Notes under the pieces: generated by a model
What the model was told of the DNA's origin: nothing
Seen by the model: the letters and a program-made list of their open reading frames with translations, nothing else
Database searches by the model: none
Source of the DNA: JAKANT01 sp035502095
GTDB lineage: Bacteria; Pseudomonadota; Gammaproteobacteria; Burkholderiales; Burkholderiaceae_F
Assembly: GCA_035502095.1 (NCBI GenBank)
Contig: DATJUX010000028.1
Span: 1-64,000 of the forward strand
Direction: 5' to 3'
DNA length: 64,000 bases
Position numbers and translations under genes: made by a program
Shown: positions 1 through 8,006 of the stretch, one piece after another
Layout of the letters: each line of letters opens with the position of its first letter
How positions within the stretch are numbered: the stretch's first letter is position 1

Positions 1-178
1 CGACGATGGGGTCGTGGTCGTGCCCGCCGGCATCGCGCGCCAGACGGCCGAGGCAGCGCAAGCGCGCGAAAACAACGAAGGCGACAAGCGCCGCAAGCTT
101 GCCGAGGGCGTGCTCGGCCTCGACATGTACAACATGCGCGAAGGCCTCGAACGCGCCGGCTTGAAGTACGTGGACTGA
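1..178 (+). CDS. ligK: 4-carboxy-4-hydroxy-2-oxoadipate aldolase, C-terminal end (partial)
   Basis: Only the last 58 residues and the TGA stop (176-178) are in the window; the gene begins off the left edge. The tail has the RraA/HMG-aldolase family ending: a DDGVVVVP strand, an alanine-rich helix and a final GLDMYNMRE...GLKYVD segment typical of LigK/ProA/PmdF. The family cleaves 4-carboxy-4-hydroxy-2-oxoadipate to pyruvate and oxaloacetate, the last step of protocatechuate 4,5-cleavage. The downstream ligI, ligA, ligB and ligC support this. Other RraA-like proteins have similar tails, so the context carries part of the call. Confidence 0.75.
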   Translation, partial: DDGVVVVPAGIARQTAEAAQARENNEGDKRRKLAEGVLGLDMYNMREGLERAGLKYVD

Positions 179-182
179 GCCC

Positions 183-1106
183 ATGACGACCGATCCCCTC
201 AACTGGCACGTCGGTCTGGTCGGCTACGGCGAGGTCGGGCGCATCCTGGCGGAGGACCTGCGCAAGCAGGGCATGACGATCAGCGCCTGCGACATCAAGA
301 TCGGCACCCGTGCCGAAGCGCCGTTGCGCGAGCATGCGTCGGAGCATGGGGTCGACCTCGTGGTGGCGCACGCGGACCTCGCGCGGCGGGCGGACTTCAT
401 CGTGTCCGCCGTGACGGCGAGCCAGGCGGTGCCGGTGGCGCAGGCGTGTGGGCCCGGTGTACGCGATGGCGCTTGGTTCCTCGATTTCAATTCGTCATCG
501 CCCGGGGCCAAGCAGCGCGCGGCCGAGTTCGTCGATGCGGCGGGCGGGCGCTACGTCGAAGGTGCCGTGATGACGTCGATGCCGCCGTATCGCATCAAGG
601 TCCCGCTGCTGCTCGGCGGCCCGGGCGCGGCGGCGCTGCAGCCGCTGCTCGGCGTCCTCGGATTCGCCGCCAAGGTCGCGAGCGGGAAGCTCGGCGTCGC
701 GTCGGCCACCAAGATGTGTCGCAGCGTGATGATCAAGGGCTTGGAGGCGATGGTGATCGAAAGCTTCACCGCGGCGCGCGCCTACGGCGTCGAGGATGCC
801 GTGCTCGCATCCTTGAAAGAGACGTTTCCCGCCATCGACTGGGAAAAGCAGGGCGCGTATTTCTTCCAGCGTGTCATCGAGCATGGCCGGCGGCGCAGCG
901 AAGAAATGCGCGAGGTCGCCGAGACGGTGCGCGAGATCGGGCTCACACCGTGGTCGGCGCACGGTACGGCCGAACGCCAGGCGTGGGTGGCGGATCTCGC
1001 CGACGAAGGTCTGTTCGGCGCGCGAGGGACCGGCGCATTCGCCCGCAGCGCCGACTGGCGCGCCGAAGCCGATCGCATCCTGGCTCGTGTGAAACCCGCA
1101 TCCTGA
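183..1106 (+). CDS. NAD(P)-binding DUF1932 oxidoreductase of the protocatechuate 4,5-cleavage cluster
   Basis: A 307-residue protein with an N-terminal Rossmann fold like 6-phosphogluconate dehydrogenase (GYGEVG at residues 14-19) and a C-terminal all-helical DUF1932 domain (motif KMCRSVMIKGLEA near the middle). It starts 4 bases after the ligK stop and ends 10 bases before ligI, so it is almost certainly co-transcribed with both. Proteins of this type recur in protocatechuate 4,5-cleavage clusters, but I know of no firmly established reaction. A reductase or dehydrogenase acting on a hydroxy-acid side product is an inference from the fold. The ATG has little Shine-Dalgarno sequence, which suggests translational coupling to ligK. 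Confidence 0.8.
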   Translation: MTTDPLNWHVGLVGYGEVGRILAEDLRKQGMTISACDIKIGTRAEAPLREHASEHGVDLVVAHADLARRADFIVSAVTASQAVPVAQACGPGVRDGAWFLDFNSSSPGAKQRAAEFVDAAGGRYVEGAVMTSMPPYRIKVPLLLGGPGAAALQPLLGVLGFAAKVASGKLGVASATKMCRSVMIKGLEAMVIESFTAARAYGVEDAVLASLKETFPAIDWEKQGAYFFQRVIEHGRRRSEEMREVAETVREIGLTPWSAHGTAERQAWVADLADEGLFGARGTGAFARSADWRAEADRILARVKPAS

Positions 1107-1110
1107 GGTG
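1105..1110 (+). promoter_or_regulatory. Ribosome binding site of ligI
   Basis: GAGGTG lies 6 bases before ATG 1117. It decides the start: the GTG inside it is in frame but would have no ribosome binding site of its own. It directly follows the stop of the upstream gene. Confidence 0.7.
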
Positions 1111-1116
1111 ACAAGC

Positions 1117-2031
1117 ATGCAATTCGAAAAGACGCCCGGCTGGCTCGACTGGTACGCGAACCCTTCGAAGCCGCGCTTCCGGGCTCCCGCGGGCAGTGTC
1201 GACGCGCACTGCCACGTGTTCGGACCCGGTGCGGAATTTCCGTTCGCGCCGGAGCGCAAGTACACCCCCTGTGATGCGTCCAAGCGACAGCTGTACGCCT
1301 TGCGTGACCACCTCGGCTTCGCCCGCAACGTGGTGGTGCAGGCGACGTGCCACGGCGCCGACAACCGCGCGATGGTCGATGCGCTCCTCCATGCGAACGG
1401 CATGGCACGCGGTGTCGCGACCGTGCGCCGCAGCGTGACCGATCGCGAGTTGCAGGACCTGCACGACGCGGGCGTGCGCGGCGTGCGCTTCAATTTCGTC
1501 AAGCGCCTGGTCGACTTCACCCCGAAGGACGAGCTGCTCCAAATCGCCGGGCGCATTGCCAGGCTGGGCTGGCACGTCGTCATCTACTTCGAGGCCGTCG
1601 ACCTGCCGGAGCTGTGGGACTTCTTCACTGCGCTGCCGACCACGGTCGTCGTCGATCACATGGGCCGGCCCGACGTGCGCAAGCCGGTCGACGGGCCGGA
1701 GTTCGAACTGTTCGTTCGCTTCATGCGCGAACATGCCAACGTCTGGTCGAAGGTGACCTGCCCGGAGCGCCTGTCCGTGACCGGCCCGCGCGCGCTCGAC
1801 GGCGAGCGCAACGCGTATCGCGACGTGGTGCCGTTCGCGCGGCGGATCGTCGAGACGTTCCCGGATCGGGTCCTGTGGGGCACCGACTGGCCGCATCCAA
1901 ACCTCACCAGCCACATGCCCGACGACGGCCTCCTGGTGGACTTCATCCCCCACATCGCCGCGACGCCGGAGTTGCAGCGCAAGCTGCTGGTCGACAACCC
2001 GATGCGCCTCTATTGGCCCGAGTTGGTCTAG
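1117..2031 (+). CDS. ligI: 2-pyrone-4,6-dicarboxylate hydrolase
   Basis: Amidohydrolase-superfamily enzyme of 304 residues that opens the lactone 2-pyrone-4,6-dicarboxylate to 4-oxalomesaconate in the protocatechuate 4,5-cleavage pathway (PmdD in Comamonas). The TIM-barrel markers are DAHCH (His31 and His33) and the late GTDWPHPN motif, whose Asp at about residue 257 is the expected general acid/base of this family. I chose ATG 1117 over the in-frame GTG at 1108 because GAGGTG (1105-1110) sits at ideal distance as a ribosome binding site and includes that GTG. It lies between the DUF1932 gene and the tannase-family gene. Confidence 0.93.
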   Translation: MQFEKTPGWLDWYANPSKPRFRAPAGSVDAHCHVFGPGAEFPFAPERKYTPCDASKRQLYALRDHLGFARNVVVQATCHGADNRAMVDALLHANGMARGVATVRRSVTDRELQDLHDAGVRGVRFNFVKRLVDFTPKDELLQIAGRIARLGWHVVIYFEAVDLPELWDFFTALPTTVVVDHMGRPDVRKPVDGPEFELFVRFMREHANVWSKVTCPERLSVTGPRALDGERNAYRDVVPFARRIVETFPDRVLWGTDWPHPNLTSHMPDDGLLVDFIPHIAATPELQRKLLVDNPMRLYWPELV

Positions 2032-2048
2032 CGATTCCTCGAACGACG

Positions 2049-3761
2049 ATGACATCGCGCAGGGACCCGGGCGATATTGCGGTCGCGGCCATTGCTGCAC
2101 TCGCGGCCATGTTGGCCGCCGCATGCGGTACCACGCCGCCTGCGGTTCCTGCCCTGACCCTCGGTGCCGATCCGGCTGCCGCATGCGCCGCCCTGACTGC
2201 ACCCGTGCCGGCCAACGCAATCGGACTGCCGAGCGGCGGTGCGAGCATCGAGTCGGCGGTGTTGGTGCCCGAGGCCGAGCTCGCGGTCGCTGCGCGCGGA
2301 CCTTCGCCCGCGGCGCGTATCACCCCGCCGACGCCGCGATTCTGTCGTCTGCTCGGCCAGATCGCTCCGCTCGATCCGCAAGCGCCGCCGATCCGCTTTC
2401 AGGTGAACCTGCCTCTGAGCTGGAATGGCCGGACCGTCCAGTACGGGGGCGGCGGATTCAACGGCACGTTGATCACCGCGCAGGGGCTGATTCCCGCTGC
2501 GCGCTTCGACCGGCCGACGCCGCTCGCGTCGGGATACGTGACCTACGGGACCGACTCCGGTCACCAGATGATCCAGGGTAAACCGGTCCAGACGTTCGCG
2601 TTGAACGACGAAGCGCTGTTGAACTTCGCGTACGCTTCCTACAAGAAGGTGCGCGACGTCGCCGTTTTTCTCGTGCAGCGTGCCTACGGCACCCGGCCGG
2701 AAAAACTCTACTTCGTCGGCAGTTCCGAAGGCGGGCGCGAGGGCCTCACGATGGCGCAGCGCTACCCGCTCGACTTCGACGGCATCTTCAGCCGCGTGCC
2801 GGTGATTCACTGGACCGGCCTGCAGCACGCCGGGACGCGCGCCGGCATGGCCTCGATGGGCGAAGCCTGGCTGGGCCCGGCGCAGGTGAAACTCGTCAAC
2901 GACGCCGTGCTGGCGGCGTGTGACGCGAGAGACGGCCTGGCCGATGGTATCGTGTCGGACGCGGTCGGCTGCCGCAAGAAGTTCGATATCGCGGCCTTGC
3001 AGTGCGCGCCGGGCGCGGGCGGCGACACCTGCCTGAGCGAAGCGCAGGTGCGTGCGGTGCAGACCCTGCATTCGTCCTATCGCTTCCCGTTCCCGCTCGC
3101 CAACGGCTTGCAGGAGTATCCGGGCTGGGGCGTCTCGGGCGAAGCGACCCCTGCGTTCGCTTCAACCGGCGGGTGGAGTGCGTGGTGGCTCGGTTCGGCT
3201 CCGCCGATGTTGCCGCCGCAGCCGAACAACGGCATCGCCTGGATCTACGGCGGCGGTGCGATCCAGTACTTCTACGCGCGCGACCCCAACTTCGATATCA
3301 GGCGCTACCGGCCGGAAGACTTTGCGCCGCGCGTGCGCGAGATTTCCGCCCTGATGGACTCGACCAACCCGGACCTGCGTGCCTTCCACGCACGCGGCGG
3401 CAAGCTCATCATGCTTGAACACATGGCGGACTACGCGCAGAGTCCGTACGCGGGCATCGGCTACTACGAGGCGGTGGTCGCGCTCATGGGCAGGGCAACG
3501 GTCGACCGTTTCATGCGTCTCTACACGGCGCCGGGCGTCGACCACGTGGGCAGCGGCGCGCCGGCCAACGTCGACATGTTTGCGGCACTCGTCGACTGGG
3601 TGGAACGTGGCCGCGCTCCGGCCGGGCTCGAGCTGGTCGAGCAGCCGGTGCAGGCGCCGTTCCCGGTGCAGCGCGCGCGTCCCCTGTGCGAATGGCCGCA
3701 GTGGCCGCGCTACAAGGGTGGCGACGCGACGCAGGCATCCAGCTTCGAATGCACGCAGTGA
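2049..3761 (+). CDS. Tannase/feruloyl esterase family lipoprotein
   Basis: A 570-residue alpha/beta hydrolase of the tannase family, which hydrolyses phenolic esters such as gallate or ferulate esters. The N-terminus is a lipoprotein signal: an Ala/Leu hydrophobic stretch ending in LAAAC with Cys26 as the lipidated residue, so it should be anchored at the cell envelope. The nucleophile elbow is GSSEGG (Ser226), with Asp461 in HMADY and His499 in VDHVG as triad partners. Family members normally carry a Cys beside the Ser and another beside the His (the CS-D-HC motif). Here these positions are Ser225 and Val500, so the usual disulfide is absent. It sits inside the protocatechuate operon between ligI and ligA, which suggests it feeds the pathway. 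Confidence 0.85.
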   Translation: MTSRRDPGDIAVAAIAALAAMLAAACGTTPPAVPALTLGADPAAACAALTAPVPANAIGLPSGGASIESAVLVPEAELAVAARGPSPAARITPPTPRFCRLLGQIAPLDPQAPPIRFQVNLPLSWNGRTVQYGGGGFNGTLITAQGLIPAARFDRPTPLASGYVTYGTDSGHQMIQGKPVQTFALNDEALLNFAYASYKKVRDVAVFLVQRAYGTRPEKLYFVGSSEGGREGLTMAQRYPLDFDGIFSRVPVIHWTGLQHAGTRAGMASMGEAWLGPAQVKLVNDAVLAACDARDGLADGIVSDAVGCRKKFDIAALQCAPGAGGDTCLSEAQVRAVQTLHSSYRFPFPLANGLQEYPGWGVSGEATPAFASTGGWSAWWLGSAPPMLPPQPNNGIAWIYGGGAIQYFYARDPNFDIRRYRPEDFAPRVREISALMDSTNPDLRAFHARGGKLIMLEHMADYAQSPYAGIGYYEAVVALMGRATVDRFMRLYTAPGVDHVGSGAPANVDMFAALVDWVERGRAPAGLELVEQPVQAPFPVQRARPLCEWPQWPRYKGGDATQASSFECTQ

Positions 3762-3771
3762 GGAGCCGAGC

Positions 3772-4161
3772 ATGGCACTGCACAAGCCCTACAAGGACGT
3801 TCCCGGCACGACCATCTTCGATGCCGAGCAGTCGCGCCTGGGCTACCACCTGAATCAGTTCTGCATGTCGCTGATGAAGCCGGAAAACCGCGCGCGCTTC
3901 AAGGCGGACCCGCGCGCCTACCTCGACGAATGGCCGATGACCGAGGAACAGAAGCAGGCCGCGCTGGCGCTCGACCTGAACCGCTGCATTGCCCTGGGCG
4001 GCAACATCTATTTCCTCGCCAAGCTCGGTGCCACCCACGGCAAGAGCTTCCAGCAGATGGCGGGCAGCATGACCGGCATGAGCGAGCAGGAGTATCGCGA
4101 CATGATGATCCGCGGCGGCCGCCCGATCGAAGGCAACCGCTATATCGGGGAGAAGAAGTAG
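3772..4161 (+). CDS. ligA: Protocatechuate 4,5-dioxygenase, alpha subunit
   Basis: A 129-residue helical small subunit of the extradiol dioxygenase LigAB (PmdAB in Comamonas), which cleaves protocatechuate between C4 and C5. It has the LigA-type N-terminal segment with PGTTIFD, the FCMSLM helix and the C-terminal GGRPIEGNRYIGEKK tail. The small subunit caps the active site of LigB. ATG 3772 follows an AGGAG (3761-3765) that overlaps the tannase stop. The stop codon shares one base with the ligB start. Not to be confused with the DNA ligase gene of the same symbol. Confidence 0.95.
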   Translation: MALHKPYKDVPGTTIFDAEQSRLGYHLNQFCMSLMKPENRARFKADPRAYLDEWPMTEEQKQAALALDLNRCIALGGNIYFLAKLGATHGKSFQQMAGSMTGMSEQEYRDMMIRGGRPIEGNRYIGEKK

Positions 4162-5015
4162 TGGCGCGCATCACCGCCAGTGTCTACACGTCGCACGTCC
4201 CGGCGATCGGGGCGGCGCTCGACCACGGCAAGGCCGGCGAAGCCTACTGGCAGCTCGTCTTCAGCGGGTACGAGCTCTCCAAGCAATGGATGCGGGAACA
4301 CACGCCCGACGTGATCTTCCTCGTCTACAACGATCACGCCACCGCGTTCAGCCTCGAGATCATTCCGACCTTCGCGATCGGTACCGCGGCGGAATTCCCG
4401 GTCGCCGACGAAGGCTGGGGTCCGCGACCGGTGCCCAAGGTGATCGGCCATCCCGAACTGGCGGCACACATCGCGCAATCGGTGATCCAGGACGATTTCG
4501 ACCTCACCATCGTGAACAGGATGGACGTCGACCACGGACTGACGGTGCCGCTTAGCCTCATGTGCGGCCAGGCGCAGGCGTGGCCGTGCCCGGTGATTCC
4601 GTTCGCGGTCAACGTCGTGCAATACCCGGTGCCGTCGGGCCGCCGCTGCTTCATGCTCGGCCAGGCGGTGCGGCGGGCGATCGAGTCGTTCGACCAGCCC
4701 CTGAACGTGCAAATCTGGGGCACCGGCGGCATGAGCCACCAGCTGCAAGGGCCGCGCGCCGGCCTGATCAACAGGGAATTCGACACCCGTTTCCTCGACC
4801 AGCTGATCGCCGATCCCGCCCGGCTGGCGAACATGCCGCACATCGACTACGTGCGCGAGGCCGGCTCCGAGGGGATCGAACTGGTGATGTGGCTGATCGC
4901 GCGCGGTGCGATGGCCGACGTCGACGGCGGCAAGGCGCTGCGCGTCGTGCACCGCTTCTACCACGTGCCGGCGTCGAACACGGCGGTGGGCCACCTGATC
5001 CTGGAGAACACCTGA
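4161..5015 (+). CDS. ligB: Protocatechuate 4,5-dioxygenase, beta (catalytic) subunit
   Basis: A 284-residue catalytic subunit of the type II extradiol dioxygenase; product 4-carboxy-2-hydroxymuconate semialdehyde. The expected non-haem Fe(II) ligands are visible: His12 in TSHVP, His59 in NDHAT, and the Glu of the GIELVMW segment near residue 240. The GMSHQL motif carries the catalytic His. The start is GTG 4161, whose G is the last base of the ligA TAG, so the two subunits are tightly coupled, as expected for a fixed-ratio complex. The stop overlaps the ligC start in TGATG. Confidence 0.95.
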   Translation: MARITASVYTSHVPAIGAALDHGKAGEAYWQLVFSGYELSKQWMREHTPDVIFLVYNDHATAFSLEIIPTFAIGTAAEFPVADEGWGPRPVPKVIGHPELAAHIAQSVIQDDFDLTIVNRMDVDHGLTVPLSLMCGQAQAWPCPVIPFAVNVVQYPVPSGRRCFMLGQAVRRAIESFDQPLNVQIWGTGGMSHQLQGPRAGLINREFDTRFLDQLIADPARLANMPHIDYVREAGSEGIELVMWLIARGAMADVDGGKALRVVHRFYHVPASNTAVGHLILENT

Positions 5016-5977
5016 TGGGCAAGCGAATCGGCGTCGCGTTGATCGGTGCCGGCGCGTTCGGCACCAAGCACCTCGATGCGATCAAGCTGATCGACGGCGT
5101 CGAGGTCGTGTCGGTGGTTGGACGCGAACTCGACAAGACGAAGGAGGTGGCGGCCAGCTACGGGATCGCGCACGCGGCCACCGAGCTCGAATCGAGCCTC
5201 GCGCTCGCCCAGGTCGACGCCGTGATCCTCTGCACGCCGACCCAGATGCACGCGGCGCAGGCGCTCGCCTGCCTCGAGGCGGGCAAGCACGTGCAGGTGG
5301 AGATTCCGCTCGCCGACAGCCTGCACGACGCCGAGGCGGTGGTGGCGCTGCAAAAGCAGACCGGTCTGGTCGCGATGTGCGGTCACACGCGCCGTTTCAA
5401 TCCGAGCCACCAGTGGGTGCACCGGCGCATCGCGCAGGGCGAGCTCACGATCCAGCAGATGGACGTGCAGACGTACTTCTTCCGCCGCACCAACATCAAC
5501 GCGCTCGGTCAGCCACGCTCGTGGACCGATCACCTGCTGTGGCATCACGCCGCGCACACGGTCGATCTCTTCGCTTATCAGACCGGCGGCACGATCGTCG
5601 CTGCCAACGCACTGCAAGGACCGATCCATCCGGCGCTGGGCATCGCGATGGACATGTCGATCCAGCTCAAGAGCAGCACGGGCGCGATCTGCACGCTGTC
5701 GCTGTCGTTCAACAACGACGGCCCGCTCGGCACGTTCTTCCGCTACATCTGCGACCACGGCACCTATGTCGCGCGCTACGACGATCTCTACGACGGCAAG
5801 GACGCGAAGATCGACGTGTCGAAGGTCGACGTGTCGATGAACGGCATCGAGTTGCAGGATCGCGAGTTCTTCGCCGCGATCCGCGCAGGACGCGAGCCGA
5901 ACGCCAGCGTCGCAATGGTGCTGCCCTGCTATCGCACCCTGCACCAGCTGGAACGGCAGCTGGCACGCAGCGCCTGA
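5015..5977 (+). CDS. ligC: 4-carboxy-2-hydroxymuconate-6-semialdehyde dehydrogenase
   Basis: A Gfo/Idh/MocA-fold dehydrogenase of 320 residues (PmdC in Comamonas). It oxidises the hemiacetal form of the ring-cleavage product to 2-pyrone-4,6-dicarboxylate with NAD(P)+, supplying LigI. The N-terminal Rossmann motif is GAGAFG (residues 11-16), followed by the VEIPLADS segment where many relatives have EKP. The C-terminal part holds the HHAAHTVD substrate-site segment. The ATG overlaps the ligB stop. This completes the ligA-B-C block. Confidence 0.93.
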   Translation: MGKRIGVALIGAGAFGTKHLDAIKLIDGVEVVSVVGRELDKTKEVAASYGIAHAATELESSLALAQVDAVILCTPTQMHAAQALACLEAGKHVQVEIPLADSLHDAEAVVALQKQTGLVAMCGHTRRFNPSHQWVHRRIAQGELTIQQMDVQTYFFRRTNINALGQPRSWTDHLLWHHAAHTVDLFAYQTGGTIVAANALQGPIHPALGIAMDMSIQLKSSTGAICTLSLSFNNDGPLGTFFRYICDHGTYVARYDDLYDGKDAKIDVSKVDVSMNGIELQDREFFAAIRAGREPNASVAMVLPCYRTLHQLERQLARSA

Positions 5978-5992
5978 GGCCGCGCGATCGCC

Positions 5993-6988
5993 ATGAAGCA
6001 ACGCCGGATCGGGCCGTTCAGCGTGACGGCAATCGGCCTCGGCTGCATGAACCTGAGCCACGCCTACGGGGCGCCGCCGCCCCTTGCGGACGCCGAGGCG
6101 CTGCTTCACGCGGCGATCGCCGCGGGCGTGAACTACTTCGACAGCGCGGCGCTGTATGGCTTCGGCGCCAACGAAGAGCTGGTCGGGCGCACGCTCAAGC
6201 CGTATCGCGGGCGCATCGTGCTCGCCAGCAAATGCGGCATGACCGGAGTCGAGGGCAAGCGCGTCATCGACGGGCGGCCCGACACGATCCACCGCACCTG
6301 CGACGACAGCCTGCGCCGCCTGCAGACGGACGTCATCGATCTCTACTATCTGCATCGCTGGGACAAGACCGTGCCGATCGAGGACAGCGTCGGTGCGCTG
6401 GCGGATCTTGTACGCGCGGGCAAGGTGCGCGCGATCGGGCTCTCGGAGGTGTCGGCGCCGACCTTGCGGCGTGCGCACGCGGTGCATCCGGTCAGCGCCC
6501 TGCAGAACGAATACTCGCTCTGGACCCGCAATCCGGAGATCGCAGGACTGGCCGCGTGCCGGGAACTCGGGGTCGCGTTCGTCGCCTTCAGTCCGCTCGC
6601 GCGGAGGTACCTGACCGGGACGCTGCGCGATGTCGGCGGCTTCGCCGAGAAGGACATCCGGCGCGCGATGCCGCGCTTCGAGGCGGAGAACTATGCGGCG
6701 AACCTGCGCCTGCTCGAAGAGTTCGGATCGATCGCGCGCGCCGTCGGGTGCACGCAGGCGCAGCTCGCGCTCGCCTGGCTGCTGGCGCGCGGAGACAACG
6801 TGGTGCCGATCCCCGGCACGACGCGTGTCGATCACCTGCGCGAGAACATGGGTGCGCTCACGGTCGAACTGGATGCGGCGACGCTCGGTCGCCTGGATGC
6901 GCTGATCAACCAGGACACCGTCGCCGGAGCGCGTTACAGCGCGGCCACGCAGGCCGAGATCGACACCGAAGAGTTTCCGTCCCGCTGA
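5993..6988 (+). CDS. Aldo/keto reductase
   Basis: A 331-residue (beta/alpha)8 NADPH-dependent oxidoreductase. The catalytic tetrad is visible: Asp and Tyr in YFDSAALYG, Lys in ASKCG and His in YLHRWD. The C-terminal cofactor segment VPIPGTT is also present. It resembles the YakC/Tas-like general aldo/keto reductases. It sits 15 bases after ligC, so it probably reduces an aldehyde or ketone arising in this catabolic operon, but the substrate cannot be read from sequence. Confidence 0.85.
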   Translation: MKQRRIGPFSVTAIGLGCMNLSHAYGAPPPLADAEALLHAAIAAGVNYFDSAALYGFGANEELVGRTLKPYRGRIVLASKCGMTGVEGKRVIDGRPDTIHRTCDDSLRRLQTDVIDLYYLHRWDKTVPIEDSVGALADLVRAGKVRAIGLSEVSAPTLRRAHAVHPVSALQNEYSLWTRNPEIAGLAACRELGVAFVAFSPLARRYLTGTLRDVGGFAEKDIRRAMPRFEAENYAANLRLLEEFGSIARAVGCTQAQLALAWLLARGDNVVPIPGTTRVDHLRENMGALTVELDAATLGRLDALINQDTVAGARYSAATQAEIDTEEFPSR

Positions 6989-6999
6989 AGGGGGCCGGC

Positions 7000-7989
7000 G
7001 TGCGCTTCGCATCCCGCCCGACCCAGTTGCGCCGGCGCCTGCTCGCTGCGGGCGCGCTCGCCGCCGCGCGCCCGGCGTTTGCGGCGGCGAGCTACCCGAA
7101 TCGTCCGATCGCGCTGATCGTCCCCTTCGCCGCCGGTGGCATCGCCGACCTGACGGCGCGCATCGTCGCCGAAGCGCTGGCGCGCGACCTGCAACAGCCG
7201 ATCGTGATCGACAACCGGCCGAGCGCGGGGAACATCGTCGGTACCGCAGCGGTCGCGAAGGCACACCCCGACGGCTATACGCTGCTGCTGATGAGCAACG
7301 GGAACGCGGTAAGCGCGAGCCTGTTTCGCCAGCTTCCGTTCGATGTCAGCAAGGACTTCGCGCCGGTGAGCACGCTCGGCTTCTTCGACCTCGTGCTGCT
7401 GGTCGATCGCGGATCGCGCTTCGCCCAACTCGGCGACGTTCTCGACGAAGCGCGCAAGCGGCCGGGCAAGCTGACGATCGGCACGATCGCAATCGGCAGC
7501 ACGCAGAATCTGGCCGCCGAACTGTTCAAGCGCAGCGCCGGCATCGACGCACTGATCGTGCCGTATCGGGCGTCGCCGGCAGTGGTGAGCGCGTTGCGGG
7601 CGGGCGAGGTCGACCTCGCGTTCGAGATCCTCGGACCGCTGCTCGGCCAGATCCGGGCCGGCGCCGTGCGCGCGGTGGCGGTCACGTCGGAGGCGCGGAT
7701 CGCGGCCCTGAACGACGTGCCGACTGTCCAGGAGGCCACGGGGTTGAAGGACTACGTGGTCGCCTCGTGGAATGCGCTCGCCGCCCCCGCCGGAACACCG
7801 AAGCCGATCGTCGATCGGCTTGCCGCTTCGACGCGGGCGGCCCTCGCAGCGCCTGGTACGCGTGGACGCCTCGAGGCGCTCGGGGTCAGGCCGCAAGCGG
7901 GGACCCCGGCCGAACTGCAGGCGCTGCTCACGCGCGAGATCGGTCGCTGGCGGTCGGTCATCCTCGCCGCACACATTCCCCCACGATGA
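7000..7989 (+). CDS. Bug/TctC-type tripartite tricarboxylate transporter substrate-binding protein
   Basis: A 329-residue periplasmic binding protein. The N-terminus has an Arg-rich segment (RRRLLAAG) and an Ala-rich h-region ending near AFA, a Sec- or Tat-type signal. The mature part starts with the Bug hallmark YPNRPI and VPFAAGG. No TctA/TctB membrane partners are in the window, so it is one of the orphan Bug proteins common in Burkholderiales. GTG 7000 is chosen because GAAGGGGG (6988-6995) lies just upstream. Its position suggests binding of an aromatic or dicarboxylic acid. The stop overlaps an ATG just before pobA. Confidence 0.9.
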   Translation: MRFASRPTQLRRRLLAAGALAAARPAFAAASYPNRPIALIVPFAAGGIADLTARIVAEALARDLQQPIVIDNRPSAGNIVGTAAVAKAHPDGYTLLLMSNGNAVSASLFRQLPFDVSKDFAPVSTLGFFDLVLLVDRGSRFAQLGDVLDEARKRPGKLTIGTIAIGSTQNLAAELFKRSAGIDALIVPYRASPAVVSALRAGEVDLAFEILGPLLGQIRAGAVRAVAVTSEARIAALNDVPTVQEATGLKDYVVASWNALAAPAGTPKPIVDRLAASTRAALAAPGTRGRLEALGVRPQAGTPAELQALLTREIGRWRSVILAAHIPPR

Positions 7990-8006
7990 ATTCCCGGAGC
8001 ACGCAG

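Noticed and set aside
1347..2048. Long upstream extension of the tannase-family reading frame across ligI
   Set aside because: The extension overlaps ligI in another frame and reads as Arg/Ala-rich non-coding sequence; the lipoprotein signal begins at ATG 2049.
4958..7264. Very long minus-strand open frame opposite ligC, the aldo/keto reductase and the Bug gene
   Set aside because: Composition is Arg/Ala/Asp-rich with no recognisable motif, and it mirrors well-supported plus-strand genes. High GC leaves antisense frames open.
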